A stretch of 64,000 nucleotides of DNA, taken from Bacteroidales bacterium. GTDB lineage: Bacteria; Bacteroidota; Bacteroidia; Bacteroidales; F082. Position numbers and translations under genes: made by a program. The notes under the pieces were generated by a model that was given only the letters and a program-made list of their open reading frames with translations, made no database searches and was not told where the DNA came from. Positions 51,653-64,000 of the stretch are shown one piece after another (position 1 is the first letter of the stretch; every line of letters starts with the position of its first letter). The stretch covers positions 58,782 to 122,781 of the forward strand of contig JAGCCO010000004.1 in assembly GCA_017651645.1 (NCBI GenBank). Reading direction: 5' to 3'.

Positions 51653-51679
51653 GCCAAGTTCAACAAATCAAATCGATAA
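51536..51679 (+). CDS. Putative 47-residue pyrBI leader peptide ORF
   Basis: An ORF from ATG 51536 to TAA 51677-51679, in a different frame from pyrB. It starts at the predicted transcription start, spans the U-rich run and the whole terminator hairpin, and stops 4 nt before the pyrB ATG. Enteric pyrL encodes a 44-residue leader peptide with the same topology. The encoded peptide ([10 protein letters not shown] at the start, [12 protein letters not shown] near the end) resembles nothing I know. Whether it is translated is unknown. Confidence 0.4.
   Translation: MRYQNKPSEKIITTESIGSIKTNFLLFHNDGHFVDRLFFAKFNKSNR
51623..51652 (+). terminator. Intrinsic terminator inside the pyrB leader
   Basis: GACGGTC/GACCGTC, a perfect 7-bp stem with an 8-nt loop, followed by eight T. 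It lies upstream of pyrB, in a place where it would reduce pyrB expression unless overcome. Confidence 0.8.
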
Positions 51680-51683
51680 GCCT

Positions 51684-52604
51684 ATGTCAATTTCACTGAA
51701 AAACCGCAGCCTGATTTCCATCAGCGACTATACTCCTGAAGAAATCTGCCATGTTCTCGACATTGCCGAAGACTTCGAGAAAAACCCGCACCAGAACCTG
51801 CTGAACGGGCGCATCATCGCCTCGCTGTTCTTCGAGCCCTCCACCCGCACGCGCCTAAGCTTCGAGACCGCCATCCAACTCCTGGGCGGCAACGTCATCG
51901 GCTTCAGCAGCACCGCCGGAACGAGCATCCAGAAAGGCGAATCCCTCGCCGACACCATCACCATGGTGGCCAGCTATGCCGACCTCATCGTCATGCGCAA
52001 CCCTATCGAAGGCTCGGCCCGCTTTGCCTCCGAGGTGTCGAAAGTGCCCGTCATCAACGCGGGCGACGGTGCCAACCAGCACCCCACCCAATGCATGCTC
52101 GACCTCTACAGCATCCGCAAGACACAGGGTACGCTTGAGAACCTTGAAATCACTCTCGTCGGCGACCTGAAATACGGCCGCACCGTCCACAGCCTCGTGG
52201 AGGCCATGTGCCACTTCAACGCCAAGTTCAACCTCGTCTCGCCCGTAGAGTTGAAACTGCCGAGTGTGGTGAAGCAACACATCAAGGATCGTAACCTTGA
52301 ATACCATCAGTACACCGAGTTGGAGGATGCCATCCCCCACTCCGATATCATTTACATGACCCGTATCCAACGCGAGCGCTTCCCCGACCCCGAGGAATAC
52401 GAGAAGGTAAAGAACTCCTACGTGCTGCGCAATTACATGTTGGACGCCTCCAAGCCCAACTGCCGCGTGTTGCACCCGCTGCCGCGCGTCAACGAGATCC
52501 ACGTCGACGTCGACGCCAACCCGAAGGCGTATTACTTCCAGCAGGCACAAAACGGCGTTTACGCTCGTCAAGCCTTAATCGCATCAATCTTAGGACTTAA
52601 ATAA
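51684..52604 (+). CDS. pyrB: Aspartate carbamoyltransferase catalytic subunit
   Basis: A 306-residue catalytic chain that makes carbamoyl-aspartate, the first committed pyrimidine step. The carbamoyl-phosphate motif [13 protein letters not shown] is at about 49-61; [24 protein letters not shown] and HPLPRVNEI are present. ATG 51684 ([10 protein letters not shown]) gives the normal N terminus. The same frame is open upstream, including an ATG at 51621 inside the terminator, but that extension is not family-like. pyrI follows after 8 bp. Confidence 0.96.
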   Translation: MSISLKNRSLISISDYTPEEICHVLDIAEDFEKNPHQNLLNGRIIASLFFEPSTRTRLSFETAIQLLGGNVIGFSSTAGTSIQKGESLADTITMVASYADLIVMRNPIEGSARFASEVSKVPVINAGDGANQHPTQCMLDLYSIRKTQGTLENLEITLVGDLKYGRTVHSLVEAMCHFNAKFNLVSPVELKLPSVVKQHIKDRNLEYHQYTELEDAIPHSDIIYMTRIQRERFPDPEEYEKVKNSYVLRNYMLDASKPNCRVLHPLPRVNEIHVDVDANPKAYYFQQAQNGVYARQALIASILGLK

Positions 52605-52612
52605 TCAGAACC

Positions 52613-53080
52613 ATGGAAAAAAAGAAAGAACTGACCGTTTCCGCCATTGAGAATGGCACTGTCATCGACCATATCCCCGCCGACAAAGTGTTCCAAGTCG
52701 TCAAGATTCTGGGCTTGGAGAAAGTCAGCAACCCCGTGTATTTCGGCACCAACGTGGAGAGCAAGAAATACGGCACCAAGGGCTTCATCAAAGTCTCCGA
52801 CAAGTACTTTGAGCCCGAAGACGTGAACAAGATTGCCCTCGTCGCCCCCACTGCCTCCATCATCGAAATCAAGGACTTCGAGGTCATCAAGAAGCAGACC
52901 GTGACCATCCCAGAGCGCATCGAGCATATCGTGAAGTGCTTCAACCCCAACTGTGTCACCAACAAGGAACACGACGTGCCGACCAAGTTCACTGTCGTCA
53001 AAGACGCGCAAGGCAACATCAAGCTGCACTGCCACTATTGCGAAAAGAACACCACACAAGACAAACTTGAATTCATCTGA
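52613..53080 (+). CDS. pyrI: Aspartate carbamoyltransferase regulatory subunit
   Basis: A 155-residue regulatory chain that binds nucleotides (CTP/UTP inhibition, ATP activation) and holds catalytic trimers together. The N-terminal allosteric domain (SAIENGTVIDHIPADKVFQV) is followed by a zinc domain with Cys about 110 (VKCFNPNC) and the pair in CHYCEKN. The four zinc Cys are present, so a regulated holoenzyme is expected, as in enterics. Confidence 0.95.
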   Translation: MEKKKELTVSAIENGTVIDHIPADKVFQVVKILGLEKVSNPVYFGTNVESKKYGTKGFIKVSDKYFEPEDVNKIALVAPTASIIEIKDFEVIKKQTVTIPERIEHIVKCFNPNCVTNKEHDVPTKFTVVKDAQGNIKLHCHYCEKNTTQDKLEFI

Positions 53081-53082
53081 TC

Positions 53083-53661
53083 ATGAAGAAGACAGGAATT
53101 ATCATCGCCATTATTGTGGGTATCATCCTCATTTGGGGCATTGGCACCTACAACAAGTTGGTCAAATCGCAAGAGGCCATGACCAAAGCCTGGGGCCAGG
53201 TGGAGAATGTCTACCAACGCCGTGCTGACTTGGTGCCCAACCTCGTCGCCTTAGTGAAAAACTACGCGGAATACGAGCAAGGCACAATCCTCGCCGTGAC
53301 GGAAGCCCGCACCAAGGCAGCCAACGCCACCGTCAACACGGAAAACTTCGATGAAAACGAGCTAGCCGAGTACGAAACCGCGCAGGACGAATTGGGCAAC
53401 TCGTTGAACCGTCTCATTGTGGAGGTGGAGAACTACCCCGACCTGAAAGCCAATGAGGAGTACCTCACCTTACAGGCACAATTAGCCGGTTGCGAGAACC
53501 GCATCCTGACCGAGCGCGAACGCTTCAACGAGGCCGCCAAGGTCTATAACCAAAGTGTCCGCAAGTTTCCGAGCAGCCTGATTGCCAAGATGTTTGGATT
53601 CGAGAAACGAGCTTATTTTGAGGCTGATGAAGGGGCTGACAGGGTGCCGGAGACGTTTTAA
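53083..53661 (+). CDS. lemA: LemA family protein
   Basis: A 192-residue protein with an N-terminal signal-anchor (GIIIAIIVGIILIWGIGTYN), then the LemA helical domain with TKAWGQVENVYQRRADLVPNLV, a strongly conserved block, and LTLQAQLAGCENRILTERERFNEAAKVYN at about 126-154. LemA proteins lie on the periplasmic or extracellular face of the membrane; the function is unclear. It starts 2 bp after pyrI and probably shares its transcript, an unusual partner for pyrBI. The usual LemA neighbour (a TPM-domain protein) is not present. Confidence 0.9.
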   Translation: MKKTGIIIAIIVGIILIWGIGTYNKLVKSQEAMTKAWGQVENVYQRRADLVPNLVALVKNYAEYEQGTILAVTEARTKAANATVNTENFDENELAEYETAQDELGNSLNRLIVEVENYPDLKANEEYLTLQAQLAGCENRILTERERFNEAAKVYNQSVRKFPSSLIAKMFGFEKRAYFEADEGADRVPETF

Positions 53662-53681
53662 ATGATACTCATATAAAACAG

Positions 53682-53715
53682 AATCGGGCGAGATCCTCAT
53701 GGATTTCGCCCGATT
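53682..53715. terminator. Bidirectional terminator between lemA and the esterase gene
   Basis: A 15-bp stem (AATCGGGCGAGATCC paired with GGATTTCGCCCGATT, one G-T) with loop TCAT. T-rich flanks on both sides fit terminators for both convergent genes. Confidence 0.85.
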
Positions 53716-53718
53716 TTA

Positions 53719-54495
53719 TTATTTCCTCTTCCCAAACAACCATCTAAACAACCCCGGCGTGGCAAAAGCCTCATCCCAACACCCATGGTACAATTCGGGA
53801 TAGGTGACAAGAATAGCCTCTTCGTTGCCAACATCCTTCAACGCATTGTACATCTGTATGCTCCGCGAGGGCATGATTATCCCATCAAGAAGGCCGTGAA
53901 AGATATAAACAGGAATGCCCTTCATGACATCAGCGTAAGCCGGGTCTCCCCCACCACAAATGGGAATGGCCGCCGCAAACTTCTCAGGCCAACGCTGCAG
54001 CGCATCCCAAGTGCCAAAGCCGCCCATTGATATGCCGCAAATGTAAACCCGAGTTGAATCAACGGCACCAACACCAACAAGGCTATCAAGCACTGCCATC
54101 ACGCCAAGCAGCTCTGCCGTAGGCATACTATCCATCGTGTGCTCAGGTAGACTCCAATCGGTATTCACCCAACGCTTTTCTGGTGGACATTGCGGTACCA
54201 TCAAAAGGAAAGGATAACGAGTTGTCACGGTGTCGTCAAGGAAATATTTGATGCAATGCTTCAATTGTGTACAATTGTCGTTGCCGCGTTCTCCAGCACC
54301 ATGCAGGAAAATGACCAAAGGCAAGGGCTCTGGCATTGTATCAGCTGCCATAGAGCGATAGAGCCGATAATGAAGCGTATCATTCCCTATAATATGACGA
54401 TGCGCCTCGAACAGGCTTGTATCTGAGAATTGTTCCTGGGCCTGTAGATAAGTGCCAGCCATCAATGCCAGAAATAATAAGAGGAAGTGTTTCAT
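53719..54495 (-). CDS. Exported alpha/beta hydrolase (dienelactone hydrolase/esterase-like)
   Basis: A 258-residue protein with a signal peptide (MKHFLLLFLALMAGTYLQAQ). The alpha/beta-hydrolase core has the oxyanion motif FLHGAGERGND (63-73), nucleophile elbow CGISMGGFG with Ser about 156, an acidic residue in GLLDGII, and His in YHGCWDE. It resembles carboxylesterases and prolyl-oligopeptidase-like hydrolases often found with carbohydrate-degrading genes. No T9SS tail, so probably periplasmic. Substrate unknown. Confidence 0.8.
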   Translation of the reverse strand: MKHFLLLFLALMAGTYLQAQEQFSDTSLFEAHRHIIGNDTLHYRLYRSMAADTMPEPLPLVIFLHGAGERGNDNCTQLKHCIKYFLDDTVTTRYPFLLMVPQCPPEKRWVNTDWSLPEHTMDSMPTAELLGVMAVLDSLVGVGAVDSTRVYICGISMGGFGTWDALQRWPEKFAAAIPICGGGDPAYADVMKGIPVYIFHGLLDGIIMPSRSIQMYNALKDVGNEEAILVTYPELYHGCWDEAFATPGLFRWLFGKRK

Positions 54496-54574
54496 CGCAT
54501 TTCAAATGCTTATATTCAAGAATGGGCGGATTCGGAAAACCGCTCAAACTGAGGTTTTGATTTCACTTGTATAT

Positions 54575-55339
54575 TCATTTTCTTCGGCTACATCCAAAAC
54601 CTCCTGATTTCGGTTGAGCCGTTGTTGTTGTTTGCACCTTTTTGAAAACCCGACCTCCAGTGTCATCACCTATCAGTACCTTGCTTATCACACTATCCTT
54701 TTCTCCAACCAAAAGATATGAATCGCAATCCAAAGAAGAGTCATGAAGGGTCAAAACATTTCCTTTTCTCTCCCAAGTGCCTTTTGATATTTGGCACTCT
54801 CTAAACTCGTACACATACGTATGATTCTCATTTATTGCCAGATCACAATCCCAATCTATCCCCTTGTACTTCCCAAATGCCAATTCATGCAATTCTTTAT
54901 GTTGAACTTCATATAGTTCCCGTTCTTGTCGTAGGTTATCTTTATTGAGAGCTTTTATATATACATCATCCTGAGATGTCTTTCCCCAGCAATGCAACTT
55001 TTTGTCCCTCATAAAACCAAAACCTTTTTGCACATACAAGGTATCTCCTTCAATAAGAAGCTGCATCTGGAAATCATGCAAAACGTCTGTCATGATAATC
55101 AAACCATCATCCAACCGAAATTGGCCAAATGACACCACCATAATATATACTATATCATCAGTTTCTTGACTGGAAAACTCAGCACAATACTCGCCATTCT
55201 CGAGGAAATGAATATCGAAACTCAAATCCTTTTGTTCCATATCCATAGTGAACAAATTACCAATTATCGATTGTTGAGTACGCCCAACTAGTGGCATTAA
55301 AAGCATTAAAAGAAATACCACCTTTGTAAAGCTTTTCAT
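54575..55339 (-). CDS. Exported hypothetical protein, not recognised
   Basis: A 254-residue protein from ATG 55339 with a signal peptide (MKSFTKVVFLLMLLMPLVGR, cut near RTQQ). The mature part appears beta-rich, with FLENGEYCAEFSSQETD, GDTLYVQKGFGF and GTWERKGNVLTLHDSSLDC, suggesting a lipocalin-like or META-like sheet. I do not recognise a family. Its DNA is visibly more AT-rich than its neighbours, hinting at acquired or fast-changing sequence. An earlier ATG (55360) is possible. Confidence 0.6.
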   Translation of the reverse strand: MKSFTKVVFLLMLLMPLVGRTQQSIIGNLFTMDMEQKDLSFDIHFLENGEYCAEFSSQETDDIVYIMVVSFGQFRLDDGLIIMTDVLHDFQMQLLIEGDTLYVQKGFGFMRDKKLHCWGKTSQDDVYIKALNKDNLRQERELYEVQHKELHELAFGKYKGIDWDCDLAINENHTYVYEFRECQISKGTWERKGNVLTLHDSSLDCDSYLLVGEKDSVISKVLIGDDTGGRVFKKVQTTTTAQPKSGGFGCSRRK

Positions 55340-55380
55340 ATCTATCTTATTGATTATCATTTACACGCTTCAAAAATAAT

Positions 55381-55407
55381 AAAAATGCACCAAGTTGGTG
55401 CATTTTT
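55381..55407 (-). terminator. Terminator below rpoBC-DUF3467
   Basis: AAAAATGCACCAA paired with TTGGTGCATTTTT, a very stable palindrome with T runs on both strands. A second smaller GCACC/GGTGC hairpin lies at 55419-55433. Confidence 0.75.
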
Positions 55408-55464
55408 ATCAAAATCCTGCACCTTTTTGGTGCTTTTTCTATCAAAACAGGATTATCCTGTAAA

Positions 55465-55770
55465 TCAAGCCTGTGCTGTAGGTGCACCCAGCGAGAACGG
55501 AGCAATGCCGCCGCCGTCCTTAATGGTGCCGAACTGCTGCTCATATTTGGCGATGTTGTCGGCCAAAGCCTTGTATAGGCGCTTGGCGTTCAAAGGGTTC
55601 ATGATCACTCTTGAACGGACTTTTGCCTTAGGTGTGCCTGGCATCATCTGGGCGAAGTCGACTATAAATTCATTGGGTGAGTGTGTGATGATAGCCAGAT
55701 TGGAGTACTTGCCCTCGGCCACTTCGTCGCTGATTTCGATATTCAGTTGGTTTTTCTGATTGTTTTCCAT
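55465..55770 (-). CDS. DUF3467 family protein
   Basis: A 101-residue protein with NIEISDEVAEGKYSNLAIITHSPNEFIVDFAQMMPG and SRVIMNPLNAKRLYKALADNI, typical of DUF3467. It follows rpoC on the same strand, a pairing seen in many Bacteroidota. No function known. A terminator lies between rpoC and this gene, so expression may be partly uncoupled. The Ala-rich tail (APTAQA) is unremarkable. Confidence 0.85.
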   Translation of the reverse strand: MENNQKNQLNIEISDEVAEGKYSNLAIITHSPNEFIVDFAQMMPGTPKAKVRSRVIMNPLNAKRLYKALADNIAKYEQQFGTIKDGGGIAPFSLGAPTAQA

Positions 55771-55788
55771 AATACCATTTTATTAAAA

Positions 55789-55817
55789 AGCGGGGACAAC
55801 CATTGGCCGTCCCCGCT
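55789..55817 (-). terminator. Hairpin terminator after rpoC
   Basis: AGCGGGGAC/GTCCCCGCT, 9-bp GC-rich stem with an 11-nt loop, followed on the minus strand by TTTTTAAT. It sits between rpoC and DUF3467. Confidence 0.75.
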
Positions 55818-55831
55818 CAGTTCAACACTTG

Positions 55832-60136
<4,305 letters not shown>

Positions 60137-60170
60137 ATTTCTGTTTGTTTTATCCTAGCATTATTTAAAC

Positions 60171-63100
60171 TCAATTCAAGACTTTACCATCTTTGTCCTT
60201 GAAGGTAATCTCCAAGCCCAAGCCACGAAGCTCGTGGATCAACACGTTGAAGGACTCGGGAATACCCGGAATAGGCATGTTGTCGCCCTTGACGATGGAT
60301 TCGTAGGCCTTGGCGCGGCCGTTCACATCATCTGACTTCACAGTCAGAATCTCTTGCAGCACATTGCTGGCTCCGAAAGCTTCGAGAGCCCAGACCTCCA
60401 TTTCACCGAAACGCTGGCCACCGAACTGAGCCTTACCGCCCAGAGGCTGCTGCGTAATCAATGAGTATGGTCCAATGGAACGGGCATGCATCTTGTCGTC
60501 GACCATGTGGTGCAACTTCAGCATGTAGATGTAACCCACAGTAGCGGGTTGGTCGAAAGGCTCACCGGTCTCACCGTCATAAAGCTGCATACGTCCGTTG
60601 TCGGGCAAACCAGCCTTACGCATGTAACCGTTGATCTCTTCCAAGGTAGCACCGTCGAAGATAGGCGTGGCGAACTTCAGTCCAAGTTCGTGACCGGCCC
60701 AACCGAGCACGGTCTCGTATATCTGACCGAGGTTCATACGTGAAGGCACGCCCAACGGGTTCAACACGATATCGACAGGCGTACCATCGGCCAAGAACGG
60801 CATGTCCTCAGCACGAACGATCTTCGAGACGATACCCTTGTTGCCGTGACGACCGGCCATCTTGTCACCAATCATCAGCTTGCGCTTCTTGGCCACATAG
60901 ACCTTAGCCATCTGGACGATGCCATTGGGCAACTCGTCGCCTACGCTGGCCACATACTTCTCGCGGTTGTAACGACCTTCGATTTCCTTGTGCTTCACCG
61001 TGTAGTTGTCGATGATGGCACCGATCATCTTGTTGATCTTCTCGTCAGACGTCCACTTGTTCGGGTTGACCGACAAGTAGTCGATGTCGTAGAGTGCCTT
61101 GGCCGTGAACTTGGCCTTCTTGGGAATTAGGTTCTCCTTAAAGTTGTTCTGCACGCCAGAAGAGACACGACCGTTCAGCAAGGTCATGAGTTTCTCCACT
61201 AGCACGTCCTTCAGGGCGGCCAGCTCCTTGTTGCAGGCGGCATCGATCTTAGCGATGTCTTCCTTATCCTTGGCGCGGGCCTTGCGATCCTTCTGCAGAC
61301 GTGAGAAGAGACGCTTGCCGATGACCACACCCTTCATGGAAGGACCAGCCTTCAATGAAGCATTCTTCACATCGCCTGCCTTGTCGCCGAAGATGGCGCG
61401 GAGCAGTTTCTCCTCAGGAGTCGGGTCAGATTCGCCCTTGGGCGTGATCTTACCCACCAGGATGTCGCCTTCCTTGACTTCGGCACCCACGCGGATGATA
61501 CCGTGCTCGTCCAAGTCCTTGGTGGCGTCGGTGCTCACGTTCGGGATGTCGTTGGTCAGCTCTTCCAAGCCACGCTTCGTGTCGCGCACCTCAAGGGTGA
61601 ACTCCTCGATATGGATGGAGGTGAACAAGTCTTCCTTCACGATGCGTTCCGAAATCACGATGGCGTCCTCGTAGTTGTAACCCTTCCAAGGCATGAAGGC
61701 CACTTTCAGGTTACGACCCAAAGCCAAGTCACCGTTTTGCGTGGCGTAGCCTTCCGTTAGGATCTGACCAAAGGTCACGTGGTCGCCGCGGCGCACGATA
61801 GGCTTGATGTTGATGCTCGTGTTCTGGTTGGTACGGGCATACTTCGTGAGGTAATAGGTCTTCACGTCGCCATCGAAGCTGACCAAACGTTGTTCATCCG
61901 TGCGGTCATACTTAATCGTGATCTTCTTGGAGTCAACGAAGATGACCTCACCCTCGCCTTCGGCAGTGATAAGAACGCGTGAATCCTTGGCAACAGAGCG
62001 TTCAATACCAGTGCCCACGATGGGACTTTCGGGATTCATCAAAGGTACAGCCTGACGCATCATGTTCGAACCCATCAAGGCACGGTTGGCGTCATCGTGC
62101 TCCAGGAACGGAATCAAAGAAGCGGCGATGGAGGCAATCTGGTTAGGACCGACATCCATCAGGTTGATCTCTTCAGGCGAAACGATAGGATAGTCGGCGA
62201 TATAACGCGCCTTGATATCCTTATCGGTAAATCTGCCTTCATCGTCAACAGGCGTGGTAGCCTGGGCGATGATCTTGTCTTCCTCAAGCTCGGCGGTAAG
62301 ATAAACCGGCTCCTTCTTGAAGTCGACCTTGCCGTCGACCACTTCGCGGTATGGCGTCTCGATGAAGCCCAAGTTGTTGATCTTAGCGAACACGCAGAGC
62401 GAGGAAATCAAACCGATGTTAGGACCTTCAGGGGTCTCAATCGTACACAGACGACCGTAGTGCGTGTAGTGTACGTCACGGACTTCGAAACCGGCACGGT
62501 CGCGCGACAGACCGCCAGGACCCAAAGCGGAGATACGACGCTTATGCGTGATTTCCGACAGCGGGTTGGTCTGGTCCATAAACTGCGACAGTTGGTTGGT
62601 GCCGAAGAACGAGTTGATGACCGACGAAAGGGTCTTGGCATTGATCAGGTCGATAGGCGTAAACACCTCGTTGTCGCGCACGTTCATACGCTCACGGATG
62701 GTGCGGGCCATACGGGCCAAGCCGACACCGAACTGGGCTTGCAGCTGCTCGCCCACGGTGCGGATACGACGGTTGCTCAAGTGGTCGATATCGTCGATCT
62801 CGGCCTTGCTGCTCAGCAGCTCGACCAAGTATTTGATGATGGCGATGATGTCTTCCTTGGTCAGGACTTTGACGTCATCGGGAATATCGAGGTTCAATTT
62901 ACGGTTGATACGGTAACGACCTACCAAACCCAAATCATATCTCTTGTCGGAGAAGAACAGCTTGTCGATGATGCCACGTGCCGTTTCCTCATCGGGCGGC
63001 TCGGCGTTACGCAGTTGGCGGTAGATATACTCGACAGCTTCTTTTTCCGAGTTACAGGTATCTTTTTCCAAGGTCTTGAAAATAACAGAATAGTCAGAGA

Positions 63101-64000
63101 CTCTGTCGTTTTCGTCACGCTCGGCCTCGCAGTGCAGCAGGATGGTCTTCACACCGCTGTCCAAGATGGGCTGGATATGTTCCTCTTCAAGGACCACGTC
63201 ACGGTCGATGATCACCACGTTACGCTCGATGGAGACGCACTCGCCGGTATCCTCGTTGACGAAGTCTTCGGTGTAAGAATGCAACACACGGGCGGCAAGT
63301 TTACGACCCAAAACGCGCTTCAGGCCTGCCTTGGAGACCTTCACTTCCTCGGCCAGGTTGAAGATGTCGAGGATGTCCTTGTCGCTTTCGTAGCCGATGG
63401 CACGCAACAGCGTGGTGATGGGCAATTTCTTCTTACGGTCGATGTAGGCATACATGACGTTGTTGATGTCGGTCGAGAACTCCATCCAAGAACCCTTGAA
63501 CGGAATGATACGGGCCGAATACAACATGGTGCCGTTAGCATGTTGGCTCTGACCGAAGAACACACCGGGTGAACGGTGCAATTGTGAGACCACGACGCGC
63601 TCGGCTCCGTTGATAACAAAAGTACCACGAGGTGTCATGTAGGGGATCATGCCGAGATACACGTCTTGGACGACGGTCTCAAAGTCTTCATGTTCCTCGT
63701 CGTTGCAGGAAAGCTTCAGCTTAGCCTTGAGAGGAACGCTATAGGTTAGTCCACGCTCGATGCACTCCGCAATGCTGTAGCGCGGGGCATCGATGAAATA
63801 ATCAAGAAATTCGAGAGTAAAATTGCCTCTTGCGTCGGTGATGGGGAAATTCTCGGCGAAGACCTTGTAGAGGCCTTCATTTTTCCTGTTGTCGGGATTG
63901 GTCTCCAGTTGGAAGAATTCCTGGAAAGACTGCAGTTGGATGTCAAGGAAATCAGGGTAATCGAAAGGATTCCTGATGGACGCGATGCTAATTCTTTCAG
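60171..64000 (-). CDS. rpoB: RNA polymerase beta subunit (5' end just outside window)
   Basis: The reading frame is open from the stop at 60171 to the window edge, about 1276 codons. The visible N-terminal part reads [20 protein letters not shown], so only about ten residues are missing. The rifampicin region reads [20 protein letters not shown] followed by [13 protein letters not shown], the normal sequence at the main drug-contact positions; no resistance substitution is evident. The C terminus is intact. It is cotranscribed with rpoC; an upstream rplJL promoter would be outside the window. Confidence 0.98.
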   Translation of the reverse strand, partial: ERISIASIRNPFDYPDFLDIQLQSFQEFFQLETNPDNRKNEGLYKVFAENFPITDARGNFTLEFLDYFIDAPRYSIAECIERGLTYSVPLKAKLKLSCNDEEHEDFETVVQDVYLGMIPYMTPRGTFVINGAERVVVSQLHRSPGVFFGQSQHANGTMLYSARIIPFKGSWMEFSTDINNVMYAYIDRKKKLPITTLLRAIGYESDKDILDIFNLAEEVKVSKAGLKRVLGRKLAARVLHSYTEDFVNEDTGECVSIERNVVIIDRDVVLEEEHIQPILDSGVKTILLHCEAERDENDRVSDYSVIFKTLEKDTCNSEKEAVEYIYRQLRNAEPPDEETARGIIDKLFFSDKRYDLGLVGRYRINRKLNLDIPDDVKVLTKEDIIAIIKYLVELLSSKAEIDDIDHLSNRRIRTVGEQLQAQFGVGLARMARTIRERMNVRDNEVFTPIDLINAKTLSSVINSFFGTNQLSQFMDQTNPLSEITHKRRISALGPGGLSRDRAGFEVRDVHYTHYGRLCTIETPEGPNIGLISSLCVFAKINNLGFIETPYREVVDGKVDFKKEPVYLTAELEEDKIIAQATTPVDDEGRFTDKDIKARYIADYPIVSPEEINLMDVGPNQIASIAASLIPFLEHDDANRALMGSNMMRQAVPLMNPESPIVGTGIERSVAKDSRVLITAEGEGEVIFVDSKKITIKYDRTDEQRLVSFDGDVKTYYLTKYARTNQNTSINIKPIVRRGDHVTFGQILTEGYATQNGDLALGRNLKVAFMPWKGYNYEDAIVISERIVKEDLFTSIHIEEFTLEVRDTKRGLEELTNDIPNVSTDATKDLDEHGIIRVGAEVKEGDILVGKITPKGESDPTPEEKLLRAIFGDKAGDVKNASLKAGPSMKGVVIGKRLFSRLQKDRKARAKDKEDIAKIDAACNKELAALKDVLVEKLMTLLNGRVSSGVQNNFKENLIPKKAKFTAKALYDIDYLSVNPNKWTSDEKINKMIGAIIDNYTVKHKEIEGRYNREKYVASVGDELPNGIVQMAKVYVAKKRKLMIGDKMAGRHGNKGIVSKIVRAEDMPFLADGTPVDIVLNPLGVPSRMNLGQIYETVLGWAGHELGLKFATPIFDGATLEEINGYMRKAGLPDNGRMQLYDGETGEPFDQPATVGYIYMLKLHHMVDDKMHARSIGPYSLITQQPLGGKAQFGGQRFGEMEVWALEAFGASNVLQEILTVKSDDVNGRAKAYESIVKGDNMPIPGIPESFNVLIHELRGLGLEITFKDKDGKVLN

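Noticed and set aside
51585..51683. A longer PyrB starting in the leader
   Set aside because: The frame is open, but the extra residues are encoded by the terminator region and are not family-like; ATG 51684 gives the normal start.
62097..63572. A 491-codon open frame on the plus strand
   Set aside because: Antisense shadow of rpoB for the same reason.
60171..64000. A rifampicin-resistance substitution in RpoB
   Set aside because: The cluster around [11 protein letters not shown] and [10 protein letters not shown] has the normal residues at the usual contact positions.

Overview
The window is a contiguous chromosomal segment from a member of the Bacteroidota, most likely an uncultured Bacteroidales. 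The evidence is several type IX secretion (T9SS) genes (porU, gldJ, porT, porX, a DUF4835/PorD-like gene), four secreted proteins with C-terminal T9SS sorting domains, family-restricted proteins (DUF4254, DUF3467, DUF6913, DUF4835, DUF4159), and many upstream boxes of the Bacteroidota sigma type (TAnnTTTGC, sometimes with TTTG about 19-20 nt upstream). Shine-Dalgarno sequences are largely absent. The species cannot be fixed from sequence alone. Coding density is very high and no stretch over 300 bases lacks a gene. I saw no rRNA, CRISPR array, insertion sequence, prophage or complete mobile element.

Layout. 1-6745: porU (minus, 3' part outside the window) divergent from gldJ, then murF and anmK (peptidoglycan precursor synthesis and recycling). 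6784-10142: a small surface-glycan group (flippase, methyltransferase, GT4). 10139-13542 (minus): a DUF7935-like protein, lpxD, lpxC and lpxA for lipid A; lpxC lacks the FabZ fusion usual in this phylum. 13665-18966: a secreted DUF1566-like protein, aspartate aminotransferase, DUF4254 plus heptosyltransferase-like GT9, menG/ubiE and porT. 19085-27442: tRNA-Glu, lplA, two radical-SAM methylthiotransferases (miaB, mtaB), rpsT, radC, wecB, the rpsF-rpsR-rplI operon and a SpoU-type rRNA methyltransferase. 27447-32201: tsaE and porX (minus), an HD phosphohydrolase, an acyl-CoA thioesterase and an MBL hydrolase. 32293-42393: DUF6913, dapA, two tandem M14 carboxypeptidases with sorting tails, then bamD, an omega-like RNA polymerase subunit, DUF4835/PorD-like and recN. 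42394-50680 (minus): argS, rsmE, DUF4159, a zinc-ribbon protein and two tandem C10 cysteine proteases with sorting tails. 50821-53661: cytidylate kinase-like protein, pyrB-pyrI behind an apparent attenuator, lemA. 53719-64000 (minus): a secreted esterase, an unknown secreted protein, then (reading leftward) rpoB (5' end just outside the window), rpoC and DUF3467.

How they fit together. Much of the window concerns building and loading the outer membrane: LPS/lipid A (lpx genes, GT9), the BAM lipoprotein BamD, and T9SS. PorT and GldJ belong to the machine, PorU is the sortase that cleaves the sorting tail and attaches cargo, PorX is the response regulator, and the M14 and C10 peptidases are probable cargo.

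The most interesting non-gene signals are: (1) a pyrBI leader with a leader ORF overlapping an intrinsic terminator, laid out like the enterobacterial UTP-sensitive attenuator; (2) a dispersed REP element, solo at 8882 and as an inverted REPIN-like pair at 20279, followed each time by a low-complexity tandem tract running into a start codon; (3) a 138-bp structured element between porX and tsaE with 9-bp-periodic inverted arms around two GC-rich hairpins; (4) several start codons placed at the predicted transcription start, suggesting leaderless mRNAs.
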